Notes under the pieces: model-generated
Databases searched by the model: none
Seen by the model: only the letters and a program-made list of their open reading frames with translations
What the model was told of the DNA's origin: nothing
Shown here: one piece after another, positions 1 through 11,880 of the stretch
Position numbering within the stretch: the first letter of the stretch is position 1
Layout of the letters: each line of letters opens with the position of its first letter
Translations under genes and position numbers: made by a program
From: Distichodus sexfasciatus
Lineage: Eukaryota > Chordata > Actinopteri > Characiformes > Distichodontidae
Length of the DNA: 64,000 bases
Direction: 5' to 3'
Assembly: GCA_032718565.1 (NCBI GenBank)
Contig: JAVGVS010000864.1
Coordinates: forward strand, 1-64,000

Positions 1-861
1 ATTCTACTTTTAAAACTTCTACATTTACCCATTTTTGCTTTTTATGGTAATTATGTGTTTAAATTGATATTTTCGGGGAAAAGGTTTATTAAAAATTACT
101 TTAAAATGTTAAAATAAATATTGTGTTTTTAATAGCTGTTTTTAAATCAATGATTCACCAATATCATATATTTTGTACACAAATTAAAATTTGCAACAAT
201 TTAAAATACAGGTGAAAACTATTTTTCAAGATCCAGAGATCTAATTAAACCAATCCATTAATCCAATTTTTACACTAATTTAAAACGCAGGTGAAACAAG
301 AAGCCATATGTGCCTCATGCTCGTTGCCAGCGAGGATGCAAATGAATCTTTTCTACTATGCTGAAAACGACACGGCCAGAACTACAGACGGCACATCTGA
401 CACGGGACACGCAGCCAAACGCCGACACGCCGCTATTTACAAAGCAAACGTGTGTGTGTTTGTGTTAATATGTGTGTGTGTGTAGCGTGACCGTGCAACT
501 GTGCCCCCCCCCCCCCACACACACACACATTTCTCCGGGCCGGGAGCCTGTGTGAGTGAACCATCAATTTGACACCATTAATCTTTCATTGTAATATCTA
601 ATTACTCATCCTATTTACTTGTCAGGAGATGGCAGGGCGTGAGGGCCGCGGGAGCTGCGGGGGCCCCTGGGGGCCACAGGGTAGCCCGGCCCCTTAGCAA
701 CCCTATTCCCCCCACCCCACTCACCTCCGCTGCTGACCGGACTCGTCTTCACCTGCCCTGGGTAGTCATTACAAGATTTATTTGTTTTTCATCAGTAAGC
801 TTGTACAAACATTACAGAAAAGTTGTACAAACCTTGTAGAAAAATTTAAGAGAATTTAAGT

Positions 862-1083
862 GAGTGATTTTTTATCACACAGTGCACCACAACCAAACGT
901 GACCAAACCTCATTTGACCTGTCCTGCAGAGGGCAGCTTTTTTTGGCAGTGCCCAAAGAACAGCGCTTGAGGACAGAACCTTGCTCATGAGTACCTCAGT
1001 GGTAGCTTTACCGGTTCGGGACTTGAACCAAGGACCTTCTGATCATGGGACGACTCCCTAACCATTACACTACCAACCAACTG
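862..1083 (-). repeat. SINE-1 copy (tRNA-derived)
   Basis: Antisense copy of the window's commonest SINE. It shows the complement of the tRNA-like head (CCTAACCATTACACTACCAAC), the GGTACCACTGAGGTACTCATG core and the GTTCACAATGACAAATAATC-type tail. It splits the degenerate array. Confidence 0.8.
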
Positions 1084-1444
1084 CTACTAATATCGCAGAA
1101 AGGTTTAAATCTTGACAGAAACTTTCTAGAAAAGTTGTACAAACCTTGTAGATCTGATGCAGAAAAGTTATAGAACTACTGCAGTTCTACAAAGTTGTAC
1201 AACGTTTCTACAATGTTTAAAGAAACCTTAAAGAAACATTGAAGAAAAAGTTGTACACACCTTGTAGAAACATTGACCAGACGTTGTAGAAACATTGCAG
1301 AAAGGGTTTATGGTAGAAATAAGGTGCAGATGAGGTGCAGGTCCTTCTAGAAAGGGGTTTACAAACCTTGTAGAACTGACACAAAAAGTTGTAGAACTGC
1401 AACAGTTAGAACATTGCAGAAACCTTCACAAACATACCATCGTT

Positions 1445-1800
1445 TAACATTAATTATGATATAAATTGGTCGATGGCGAGGCATTTGGCCTCATCGTCCC
1501 CTGTCCTGCCCAGCTGGTTGGTCGTCTGGCAGAAGCGTCCCACCTCCCTCGCTTCGTTTTGCCCGGGCATCGTCTGGAAATGGTGATTAATGTGCCGAAC
1601 TCCCCTCGGGGTCACGCTCCGATTTCAGGCCGGCCCCAAGCCCAAACGGCAGGCCGGTGGTGCTGAGCAGCGTCCAGCCGGAGGCAGCAGGAACGCCAAA
1701 ATCCTGGCAACCCTCACCGGGGTCCGGGCGCAATGCTGACAGCTTGTTGAAGAAGATGAATGAAAGATGTGGCATTCGGTCAAAGTGGAGCACAATCACT
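1445..1800. other. GC-richer, repeat-poor island; possible conserved non-coding DNA
   Basis: Balanced composition with no repeat and no convincing coding frame or splice structure; contrasts with the array on both sides. Function unknown. Confidence 0.3.
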
Positions 1801-2496
1801 GGCAGCTGATGCTAAAACTGGCTTTAATCATCATGACTTTTATTCATTTATTTTAAAGCCATAGAGGTATGATAACGTGCAAAAGAAAGGCTTTCTACAG
1901 GTCTTGAGATTTTTCTTGATATTAGCACTGGATCTCTGTACCTTGGTACATTAGTTTGCTTCAATACCTTGCAAAAGCTAAAATTGTCCTTGGGCAATTG
2001 TGTCATCAATGGCACATTGCAGAGAAGTTGTAAAAACCTTGTAGAAATATATAAACTTTGTAGAAACATTGTAGAAAAGTTGAACAAACCTCACAGAAAC
2101 GTTAAACTTTCTAATAACATTGTAAAAAAAAAGTTGTAAAAACTTAATAGAAAAATACACTTTGTAGAAACATTGTAAGAATGCTGAACAGACTTTGTAG
2201 AAATGTAAAAACTTAGAAAAGTTGGTACAAAAAACATTGGACCAAGATTGTAACATTGCTGTAGAAACTTCCTAGAAAAGTGGAGATTTTGAAGACTGTT
2301 GAAGGGAGTCAGCGTTGCGGGAGGCCTCTGCTGTGACGTGGTGTTAAAGGCGAGTTCTGCGTTTATGTTAATGTGCAGGTTGTAAAGCGTCTCCTTTATG
2401 CGAGTCCCGTCTTGTTCCTGGCTTCAGACGCTGCCGAGGCTTTTGTTTCGGACTGTTGTTATTACAGCACGCTTTCACCTCCAGCTGGGAGGATAT

Positions 2497-2628
2497 CACC
2501 TCCTTCCCTTCATCCCTCCTTCCCTCCCTCCCTCCCTCCCTTCTCCTCCTCCCTTCCTTCTTCTCCCTTCCTTCGTCCCTCCCTCCCTTGCTCCCTCCCG
2601 CCCTTCTCCTCCTCCCTTCTTCTTTCAG
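2497..2628 (+). repeat. Polypyrimidine (CCCTTCCCTCC) tract
   Basis: About 130 bases of C/T only; potential triplex-forming sequence. Apparent open frames here are composition artefacts. Confidence 0.85.
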
Positions 2629-2880
2629 AAATGTTATAGAAACCGTAAGAAACACTGGAGCAAAATTGTACAAACCTTTCAAAACAGTTGTACACACCTT
2701 GTAGAAACGTTGTAGAAACGTTGTAAAAACATTGCAGAAAGGTTTTATGGTACAATCCTTCTAGAACAGTGGTATAAACCTTGGTACACTGGTAGAACTA
2801 AAACAGTTCTATAAGGTTTGTAAAGTTTCTGCAAGGTGCGTAAAAATGTTATAGAAACCGTAGCCAAAACTGGTGCATTA

Positions 2881-4185
2881 AAATTGCAGTTAAAGTGGTT
2901 ATTATTCCGCCCATCACACCTTTAACTTGTAGCTACAATAACTTGCAAAACCACAACAATATGTTTTAAATGATCTGGAGCAAAGCATCATGATGTTGGT
3001 GACTCTGACCCATGTCCATATGTAAGCGGGGCATTTCTGAATCATTTCTGTTACTTGTATGTGCAAAAAAATAATAATAATTTGGTCGTAAATTGACATT
3101 TTTGTTGAATGTTGAAGTTGTTATGTATTGTTAATATAAACATTTTGTTGTTTAAGATAATTGTCATTTCACAAAGGTGATGAAAATAAAAATCACTTCT
3201 GTTGCAAATGTTATTCTCAACGCAACAGTGAAAGAATTTTGAAAATCTTTCTAAATTAACCGACATTATTGACCAAAGTTACGTCCATATTTTTGACAGT
3301 GTATTTACCAGAGTTCAAAGAAAGTTTTTTTTTTTTCACATGCCCTTTCTTTGGATGTAGGCTGAAGCTAGAAAAATACAACACACTTCATCATCCAGGA
3401 TCTAATTGACTTTGCGAATGCGACTTTGTTCGCAGACTATCAGAATTTCCGCTCTCACTGCTGGGGGATTAGCGTCCTTAAGGGAGATCTAGAGGAGCTG
3501 CAGCCGGGCAAAAGCAAACAAACGCAAACATGCAGCTGCACCGTCTGCTTCGGCAACCGCAGTCACGCAGATCGCAAAACCGCAAGGCCTCCGTTCCAGA
3601 CATCAGTCCTCATCAGCGATTGTCACGCTACACCTGTGTGTAACTTGCACTTCGTAGAAGCCGGCCGGCACAAGACATTTTGCGTGTGCTTTTTTAGGAC
3701 GTTTAGCTGACGGAATCGCTCGTCTCTTTCTCTACACATTTATGTAACAGTGGTGCGGTGTTTGAAAGGTGCTGATTCGATCTGCCCAAGTTTGCTTTCT
3801 AATAGTGGCAAGAGGTTTGGTATAGATCTGTGTAAAAACCGCCTTTCATCAATCCTTGAAACCAACTGGCTCAGTTTTCTATAACACTCTAAGACAGAAA
3901 TATTAAGTGAAAAGCAATGCACTGATGAGATTTTGTGAATCTGATGTGCAAACATATGCATCATGTGTTCACATGAGGAACTGAGTTGGTCTTAAAGCAC
4001 TACAGGATTTGTAACGTTACTGTGACAGACTCAAGTGCATCGATTGGTTTATTAGCAAAAGGGACGTGCACAAGGTTAAAATCAGAAAAATTCAGGAGTG
4101 TAATCCAAGAAAATAGGCACCGACTCATTATTTAGTTATATACATATACATGTATATACACATTATATTATATTCTATGTATATA
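2881..4185. other. Intergenic, mostly unique sequence
   Basis: AT-rich DNA with a GC-richer patch at about 3400-3700 that has no coding or repeat signature. A short (TATA)n stretch lies at 4140-4185. Confidence 0.4.
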
Positions 4186-4187
4186 AT

Positions 4188-4680
4188 AGGGCTGGGCAAT
4201 AAATCAATAATTAATCGAAAAATTCAGAACCTCTTATCAATGTAATCATGCCGCAGATTATTTCAATTATTTTCAAGATTGTGTTAATACTTAAAAAACT
4301 AAATTCTGATAATTTTAGAATCACAAAGATGTGTCGTCTTTCATTAGAAAAAAACTGTTATTGAATTATTAGTAAAATCACTAGTTGAGCATATTTGCTC
4401 TGTCAGCCTTGTAAGTGAACTATGAACCCCTCAAAATAAAATTCTCAAAATAAAATAATTCTTCATTAATCATAACCAAGGCATGTCACTGTGGATATGA
4501 CGCTAAATACTATAAATTTTAAAAATAAATACGTCCTCTTGTTTGGAGGACAAGAACACTGCGCTGTGAACGATGTCTGTAATTTTAGTTGTATCCTACA
4601 GTATATTCATAATACAGTAAAACACTACCTTTTAAGGAAAGGCTGTAAATCTGGCAGGGATTTGTGTTTTTAGGGAACTA
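4188..4680. mobile_element. hAT-like MITE remnant (AGGGCTGGGCAATA family)
   Basis: Begins TAGGGCTGGGCAATAAATC, a signature repeated many times in this window (21.6, 25.3, 26.2, 29.6, 41.8, 43.4 and 52.8 kb). Internal AT-rich body; the right end is not clear. Confidence 0.5.
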
Positions 4681-4694
4681 CATCCAAGCTATTT

Positions 4695-5340
4695 TCAAGA
4701 TCAAGATTCTTTATTTGTCACGTGCAAATTATACAGGTACAACATGCAGTGAAATGTATCCTGATCCGCTCTTTTAACTGTGCAATTACGCAAATTAGAA
4801 AAATAACAAAAAAGATACAAATACAAACTTAAATAATAACAAGGTCAGGGAAATAAGACAAAAAAATAAAGCTATATCTTATATACAATATGTATAACAT
4901 GTATATACTAAATAAAAACGTGTATTGACGTTTAACCTGAGTTTACAAAATTGTTCTAAAGACAGATGACAGGTGCAATGAGATGTTTTTAAAGTGCCGA
5001 GTGCAACTGCAGCATCGTACGTAGCAGACAGAGTAGAAGCATGAGATATTTGGACAGTGAAATGTGGCAAACAGTATAAATGATCATCACAATTGAGGTT
5101 ATATAGCAGTATGTAACAGCAGAATTAAGACAGTAAAATGTGGCAGACAGTATAAGTGATCATAACAATATGAGGTTTCTGTTAGCAGTATGTAATAGCA
5201 GAACTGAGACTTAGAAGGGCATGTCCTGGTTTCGAAAACGGATGACCTGAGGATAGAAACTCCTCCTGAGTTTTTTACGGCTACACATTTTAAAGCTACA
5301 TTATTTGCTTCCAATATGCTACTGCAAAAAAGGAGTTGAG
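4695..5340. repeat. Retroelement-like 3' fragment with an internal tandem duplication
   Basis: Opens with CAAGATTCTTTATTTGTCAC and ACATGCAGTGAAATG, typical of widespread fish interspersed repeats. Two units of 76 and 79 bases (5053-5128, 5129-5207) are tandem copies starting GACAGT(G/A)AAATGTGGCA. Family assignment uncertain. Confidence 0.55.
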
Positions 5341-5438
5341 TTACGACAGTCTCTACTTTCCGTTAGCTTCACCCCAACACTGAGAACATATCCGGAAAAT
5401 TCACATTGTACAACATTTTTATAGTGTCGGACACCGTC

Positions 5439-5812
5439 AGTGTCGGGCAAGTTACTTCCAAAATGTAATTGATTATAGATTACTAGTTACTGTTATTTCA
5501 AAGTAATCGGTTCCATTACAATGTGAATTACTTTTGCGTTACTTTCGCCAAAATAAGTGTGGAAGTAGGACTTTGTAAAACGCCTAAATGTAGTTTACTG
5601 TAGTTCACTCTACGTCTAGTGGAGGGCGATGTGGTGTAGCATAAAGACTGTAGCATTACACTCTGTAGGACATATTTCAATCGTTACTGAAATATGTAAC
5701 AAGTATAATATTACTGAAAATGTATTATTAATGCCTTACATTACTGCGTTACAGCTCAAAGTAACACATTACTGTAATTGCATTACTTTTGTGACAAGTT
5801 ACGCCCAACACT
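5439..5812. mobile_element. Non-autonomous DNA transposon (GTGTTGGGCAAGTTAC family)
   Basis: Left end AGTGTCGGGCAAGTTACTT; right end complement AGTGTTGGGCGTAACTTGT. The interior is full of GTAAT/ATTAC motifs typical of this fish MITE. No transposase. Confidence 0.7.
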
Positions 5813-6560
5813 TTCCATCGCAATTATGACAATTCAGATAATGTCCAAAAAGACGAGCCTGAATGTTCTCTTTGGAAATTAGCGGTTATTCATCTCCACG
5901 TCCGAGCAACAGAAGAGCGGGAGATTTTCGGACGTCGCACTGTAAACAAGGCCGAGGGAGAAAACACAGAGATCAGTTTAGCTGCACAAACAGCCTTTCA
6001 CGCAACCAGGCCTACTTATCCGCTTACGTCACAGTAACTCGCCTCGCTGAGCTGAAGGAGGGAGAGCGCAGGCCGCGTCGCGCTATTGATCTCCAACACA
6101 GCCATTTCATAAAAGAAAAACACACACAACACACACACACACACTCCTCGCCGAGATCCTCAAACAACGTCCCTGAGCCACGCACACAAAAAGCCACGGC
6201 AACACCTGTGAGCTTTTAGGACTCCGCAGCGATTTTTTCTTGCCATTTATGTAAATATAAAGTACACAAAGAGAGGAATTAGGAGCTTTGTGTGGTGAAT
6301 GCCTTCTGGTTTGCTCTTCTCCGACTCAAACGACAATACGTATGTAAAGATATGATTTATTTTTGTACTTTTTTTGGGTTCACTATCTAACCGATGCACG
6401 CATGATGGCTATGAAATCTGTTTTTCGGGCTTTTAGCCAACAGCCAAGCTGAGAGGAAGGGCAGGCAAACTGAAAGGCTTAATCAAATGTTCCAACTCAG
6501 CCGTGTCACACGACAAACCGCACAACAGTTGGTTTGAATATTCAGACTATGGCATTTTTT
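5813..6560. other. Intergenic GC-richer segment, candidate regulatory DNA
   Basis: 5880-6110 is CpG-richer and repeat-free, then a short CA run follows. It can be read as an open frame of 118 codons but has no family resemblance and no splice context. Confidence 0.3.
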
Positions 6561-7600
6561 TTACTTTCACCACAAATCAGAACCTGTGTAACAACATCCA
6601 GATCCAGATGATATGTTTTCTGCTTTCAATTTGTAATTATACCATAAAATAATAATATTTCTAAACTGTTTGTTCCATATTAAACTAGTTAAAACATACA
6701 CTAAATTACTGAGGTAAGTGTGTGTTCTCATCCTTAAACCCAAAACTCTGTGTATTTGTGTCATTTATTCTCCTCATTTATTTGCATTTGTAAAACAGGA
6801 AAGTTGTGGCATCAAGTAAAACCGTATAAAGTTTCGGCTCTTTCAGTGTCCAACAGTAACGTCTCTTCCCCAAACCGTCTCACAGCTCGGAGTTCTAAAA
6901 AGCCAGTATTGGTAGATGCACAGTGCCATCCACTGGGACAAAGCTGAATTGCGCAGCCAGACGTCAACTTTAGGGATGTGTTCACCTGTTTAAGTATTTT
7001 TCTAAATTCTGATGTGAGTACGAGCTCCACAGCAAAGAAAAGTATTATAAAGAACAGCAAAATACATACATACATAAATACAGCTATAAGCACTTACATA
7101 CTGTATTTGCCATTGTAAGTTTCTGTTCAACAGTTTCTGTGTGTGTGTGTGTGAAGAGGAGCGAATTTTTGTAGACAGGAGCGGTCCTTCACCTACTTAT
7201 GTTTTCATGTAAAAGTTGTCCAACATTTGATAGGTACTGGCTTGATCTCCCCAGTTTGGGTGGTAATAGGGGCAAAGCGGCTGGATAAGGATCTGTGTGA
7301 CCACATCTGAGCAACTTTGGGACTAGAATCTGCGTTAGCTGATAGTGGAGACTTCAAAACGGCCTTTGATGAAACCCCGAAACCAAAAGACTGCCGTCTA
7401 GAGACAGAACTCTGGGCCTCGTTCACCAGCACTTCTTAAGAAGAAATTTGTTGTTAAAACCCATATGCATAGTTTTCACTTCACAACGTTCTCTTATTTG
7501 AAGTATGTTTTTAGGTAAGGAACGGTGAAATGTTTTTTTTTTTTATGCACATTTTACTGCATTATGATATTACGATTTTATAGCGTTATGAAAGCAGAAA
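6561..7600. other. Intergenic, AT-rich, nothing recognised
   Basis: Mostly unique sequence with a short GT run at 7139-7153. A solo end of the 'CCTCATTCACCAA' MITE family lies at 7412-7440. Confidence 0.4.
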
Positions 7601-7618
7601 ACGGGAAACCCTGAAAAC

Positions 7619-7837
7619 ACGGTCAGGGTGTTCGCCCCGTGATCGGAAGGTCGCCGGTTCAAATCTAAGGACGGGTAAAGGTACCACTGAGGTACCGTCC
7701 TCAAGTACTGCTCCCTGAGCGCTGCCCTTGTTAGCTGCCCACTGCTCCTTCACGGATGGATCAGATGCCGAGTGTCTCGTTGTGGTGCACTGTGTGCTGT
7801 GGTGTGTTCACAATGACAAATAATCACTCACTTCACC
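7619..7837 (+). repeat. SINE-1 copy
   Basis: Nearly full: GTTCGCCCCGTGATCGGAAG head, box-B-like GGTTCAAATC, core and CACAATGACAAATAATCACT tail. Confidence 0.85.
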
Positions 7838-7929
7838 AAGGTTTGTATAAAATATCGGGTTATTAGGGTTTCTTTTTGTGTGCTGTTTCTATGCGTTTTC
7901 AGAAGTTGTTTGTTTGTTTATTTATTTGT

Positions 7930-8062
7930 ATATATTTACATTTACAGAATTTGGCAGACGCTCTTATCGAGCTCAACTTCCATTTTTCCTAATTTCTCCC
8001 TGGAGCAATTTAGGATTAAGGGTCTTGCCCAGTGATGGCAGTGCCAGTTTTACACCACATGA
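7930..8062 (-). repeat. SINE-2 (V-SINE-like) fragment
   Basis: Antisense copy of the family at 19141: GCAGACGCTCTTATC, TCCCTGGAGCAA and AAGGGTCTTGCCCA are shared with the copy at 22845. Confidence 0.65.
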
Positions 8063-8351
8063 CAAAATATTCTCTGATCAATTGAAAATGAAGAAATGCT
8101 GAAGTTTTGGGTAATTTTGAGCCGATTTGGACTCATTTTGGTCTATTAAATGGGCTGCTTTTGACCTTTCTGGAAGAGAACTATATTTTTCCACGTGATG
8201 GCGTTCCATATTAGAGTCACGAGTGAGTGTTTACATCGCAAATAATGTAATTCACGTGGTTTTACGCAGTTACTTCAGTTTTTGTGCACAGAACTACTCA
8301 GCAAATTACGCAAAGAGTTTTAATAGTAATATTCTCAGAGTTGCCTCATGA

Positions 8352-8573
8352 GGTACCTTGCTCATGAGTACCTCAGTACCGTACTGTTGTTGTAGTGCTC
8401 TGAGGTCTTGGCTGATCCCGAAATAAAATCCCGGAGTTCTCTGACAAGACCGAGTACAAATACGGCCGAGTCCGAGACAAGACCGAGACTTTCAAAAACT
8501 GGTCTCGAGACCAAGACCGGACTCGAGCACTACAACAACAGTACGGTACTGAGGTACTCATCAGCAAGGTACC
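8352..8573. repeat. Inverted repeat, 49-base arms around a 124-base loop
   Basis: Arms 8352-8400 and 8525-8573 are complementary with a single mismatch. The right arm runs into a SINE-1 core, and the left is its inverted copy. The loop holds GAC-rich 'AGACCGAGAC' sequence and a GGTCTCGAGACC palindrome at 8501-8512. Confidence 0.85.
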
Positions 8574-8722
8574 GTCCCCAAGCACTGCTCCTGGGGTGCT
8601 GCCAAAAAATATGGCCCCTGCTCCTTTACGGATGGGTCAAATGCAGAGGTCACATTTGGTTGTGGTGCACTGTATGCTGCGTTGTGTTGTGTTCACAATG
8701 ACAAATAATCGCTCACTTAAAA
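8545..8722 (+). repeat. SINE-1 copy, 5' truncated
   Basis: From GGTACTGAGGTACTCAT to CACAATGACAAATAATC; the tRNA-like head is missing because the element joins the inverted repeat. Confidence 0.8.
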
Positions 8723-8759
8723 TATACACCAAATTTATGTATACTACCTTAAAAGCGTT

Positions 8760-9235
8760 TGTATGATCTTTATGGGCACACACACATCCACACGTAAACA
8801 CACACGGTGGTTTGAAAGCTGCAACCGAGAGGGCGCGCGTGTGTGTGTGTATGTGTGTGAGAGAGAGACACGGAAGCCTCGGGATTAGCTGCTGACTGAC
8901 AGCTTCGCATCCACATCACTCACGACTGCAGCACAGGTGTACGGCCCGCGAACAGCCAGCGAAACCTCCTCCCTCCTAACCCTTACTTAAATGTTTGGCA
9001 ATTATTTGGGCTCTTTGAAAAGCAAAGCCATTATTGATTGGGGCGTTTTAAGAGAGCTCATATTGGGGACGAGCCATTTAGGGGCCTTTCATGTCAGATG
9101 TGCAGAGAAAACTGCGTCTGGGCTGCTGGAGAACCACCGCTCTCCCGCCTCCTCATTGTAGCGCTGTGTTGTGCCTCCTGGCTGTAAGCCAACGGCGAGA
9201 GATGGAGGAGCTCTCTCACTGTGTGTGTGTGTGTC
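8760..9235. other. Intergenic segment with candidate conserved element
   Basis: CA/GT runs at 8778-8860, then 8930-9090, a repeat-poor stretch with homeobox- and Sox-like AT cores (CCATTATTGATTGG). Regulatory role is only a guess. Confidence 0.3.
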
Positions 9236-9480
9236 CAAGTATTTATTGCATTGTGGGGACCTTTTTGTCGCCTAAAATCACTTTTATCTGTTTTTTGGGC
9301 TTTGTGGGGACATTTGAGAGGTCCCCATGAGGAAAAATGACTTTATAGAAAATGTGCTTATTTTATTTGAGAAACTACAAGAGGTAAAAGATGTGCTTTT
9401 GGTTACTGAGGTTAAGGTTAGGGTTAGGATTAGGTGTAGGTGTAAAATTACATACATCTAGTCATTATGGGAGCCTATGG
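9236..9480 (+). repeat. Interspersed repeat with TGGGGACATTTGAGAGG core and TTAGGG-like motif
   Basis: An inverted relative lies at 55735-55925. Shared landmarks are GGACATTTGAGAGGTCCC, CATGAGGAAA, GACTTTATAGA and TTGGTTACTGAGGTTA. Known as a common fish intron repeat. Confidence 0.7.
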
Positions 9481-9509
9481 AAAGACCTCACAAAGATAAT
9501 AATACAAGA

Positions 9510-9524
9510 CTGTGTGTGTGTGTT

Positions 9525-9594
<70 letters not shown>

Positions 9595-9595
9595 T

Positions 9596-9636
<41 letters not shown>

Positions 9637-9661
9637 TGTGTGTTTGTGTGTGTGTGTTTGT

Positions 9662-9695
<34 letters not shown>

Positions 9696-9696
9696 T
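9510..9696 (+). repeat. Long (GT)n microsatellite with interspersed TTTG units
   Basis: About 187 bases of GT with regular T insertions giving TTTGTGTG units. Apparent Cys/Val and His/Thr open frames are pure repeat translation. Confidence 0.97.
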
Positions 9697-9699
9697 ATG

Positions 9700-9960
9700 G
9701 TATTTAGATATTTCAAGCTCTGGATTGTAAAAATTATAAATCAAATTATTAGACATCTATCTAACGCTGTTATTCAGATTATACATTTTAAAGGCTTAGA
9801 AGTCGTGCCCAGAGTCGATTTGCATATATATGTTTATGATTATATGTATACATGTGTATGTGCAGTAAATACACATATATACACATATACATATACCTAC
9901 ACTTACATAAATATATATACAGATGTACATACAGTGTATATATATACACGAGGACCACGG
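9700..9960. repeat. AT-rich TATA/CATA simple sequence
   Basis: ACATATATACACATATAC runs at 9825-9950. No gene signal. Confidence 0.7.
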
Positions 9961-10039
9961 CTGGCTTACTCATACTCGTACAGGTTTGTTGTCCTTCTTG
10001 GCTGTAAGCCAGCGGGAAGAAGAGCTACAAAAGCTCTCT

Positions 10040-10041
<2 letters not shown>

Positions 10042-10088
<47 letters not shown>

Positions 10089-10110
10089 TGTGTGTGTGTG
10101 TGTGTGTGCT
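10042..10110 (+). repeat. (GT)n(GA)n(GT)n microsatellite
   Basis: GT run of about 32 bases, AGAGAGAGAGAG, then GT again. Confidence 0.95.
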
Positions 10111-10569
10111 TGTTACATTTCTCTGAGTGGCTAATATCTTTCTCGGGTTGCGTCGGCGTCGTTGGGGGCCCGGGATCGCTGCCCGGGGAGCCGAGGCTGC
10201 AGGCTGCAGGTGTGTTCCTCTGACAGACTCGAGGCTTTCTTATCTGTCACTTAAGCAGAAAAACAACAAAAATTTAGTGGATTAAGATACATGCAGGTAC
10301 TAACAACGCTGGGAGGTGTTTGGTACGGCTCTTCACGCCCTCTCCAGACGAGAGCAGCCTCTTGAGGGCACGCCAGTTTCTCCTGCAGAAAAAGAGGACG
10401 TTGATAAATGAAAGGATTGTTTAATTCTGGTGGATAATTCAATACACGTTAAAAAATATGAGAAAAGCTAATGGATTTACCGCGTGTTTTGTGGATGTGG
10501 TTTAATGTTTGCAATGTAATGCAAATTCCATTCAGTTCTTCCATTACATTCTACAAACCATGTAGACGA

Positions 10570-10860
10570 GGGCGTAATGATACCTGGTCTACATCGAAAC
10601 ATTAACGAGCCCCAAGCATCGATACAAAATGAAAACACTGATCAGACATTGTGTTGACACTATACGCTCGATACACAATGAAAACACTGATCAGACATTG
10701 TGTTGACGCTATATGCTCGATACACAATGAAAACACTGATCAGACATTGTCCATATTGTAACGTCACTTTATATAGAACAAGTCTAATTTTAATCGAGAA
10801 ATTAGATATTCGTTGAAACATCTGATTGAGCTCAGAAATAAAAAAGATTTGCGATGCTAG
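10570..10860. repeat. Interspersed repeat with 49-bp tandem units
   Basis: Units begin CGATACA(A/C)AATGAAAACAC and repeat about 2.7 times between 10619 and 10753. The same motif (ATGAAAACATCAATCAGACATT) occurs at 37517 in a related element. Confidence 0.7.
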
Positions 10861-11875
10861 ATTGCTTTTTGAAAAAAATGTTTACTGGAACAGCTACAGT
10901 GTTTTAAAAGCAGCTTCACCACTGTTAAGCTACTGAATAAAGTGGTTAGATGACAAAATTAATTTCCTCATTATAAGAACAAACTTGCAAACAATTTGGC
11001 AGCTTAAGAACCCATCAGTTCCCATTACAATTCAATTACAATTACAATGTAGACTTTTCTTAGAACTTTTCTTAAGAATAAAATTGAAGAAGAGTAAGAA
11101 GACACTGGTGAATGAGGCTCAATATCTGTAGTAAAAATCACTATACAAATAAAACTGAATTGAATCTCAAACTGCATAAATAATTGGCTTGACCTTTGCC
11201 TGCAAAAGTATTTTATTTAAACATCAGACAAAACTGACTTGCAGCATCTTGCTCCGGTTTGCAGCGGCACGAAAAGCAGATCGAAAAGTTTGCATTTCAA
11301 GCTGAAGTCTGTCTTCCTTATCCAACACACACGGGAAAAGTGTATGTGTCCCCCGGACACGTGATTTATTGCGAAAAACTCATTTCAGCTTTATCAACGA
11401 GGTACGCCGGGCAAACGAATTTGGACAAGGCTGTCAGAGGCGGCCGAGTTCAGCTCCGGGTCTGGTGATAACATTGACAGCAACACACCTGGGCCTCTTC
11501 TGAAGCAGTCGAACCCCCACACCCTCATGCTCTTATCCACCTGAAAGACCCGACTCCACCTGCTCTGAGATCAGCCGGAAAGTAGACAGGTTCAAACGGC
11601 CTCGCAATTAAAAATGCAGCTCGGGACGCTGCAGTCGCTGCAGACAGAGCAGAGCGCTGTCCAAACAAACTCGGGAGGTGAAGGTGTGTCCTGCACATGT
11701 TTAAGCAGGGGGTTTGGTCATGTCTGGTTTGGTGTGTGATAAATGTGTGTTCAACTTTATCATGGTTATTAAGTTCTTTGTATTACTGTGATTAATAAGT
11801 AAAAGCAATCGCCTTCATCTAATTCTTCTTCTATAAATGCCTCCCACAGTTATTGTAGGTGTAAAATTTTATAAA
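10861..11875. other. Intergenic; moderately GC-rich repeat-free stretch at 11230-11700
   Basis: A solo 'TGGTGAATGAGG' MITE end lies at 11094-11107. 11230-11700 has no repeat and no supported coding exon; possible conserved non-coding DNA. Confidence 0.3.
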
Positions 11876-11880
11876 GTTAA

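Larger units (their letters stand above)
780..2880. repeat. Degenerate tandem array, consensus near GTTGTACAAACCTTGTAGAAA
   Basis: Four clusters (about 785-845, 1085-1440, 2015-2290, 2625-2880) repeat variants of 'AGAAAAGTTGTACAAACC' and 'TTGTAGAAACATTGCAG' with loose spacing of roughly 25-35 bases. A SINE and GC-richer DNA interrupt the array. No transposon ends seen. Confidence 0.75.

Noticed and set aside
2368..2755. Ser/Pro-rich and Glu/Arg-rich open frames
   Set aside because: Both strands of one polypyrimidine tract read open in several frames; composition artefact.
9391..10077. Long Cys/Val-rich open frame (228 codons) and His/Thr-rich frames on the other strand
   Set aside because: They are translations of the GT microsatellite; no homology, no splice context.
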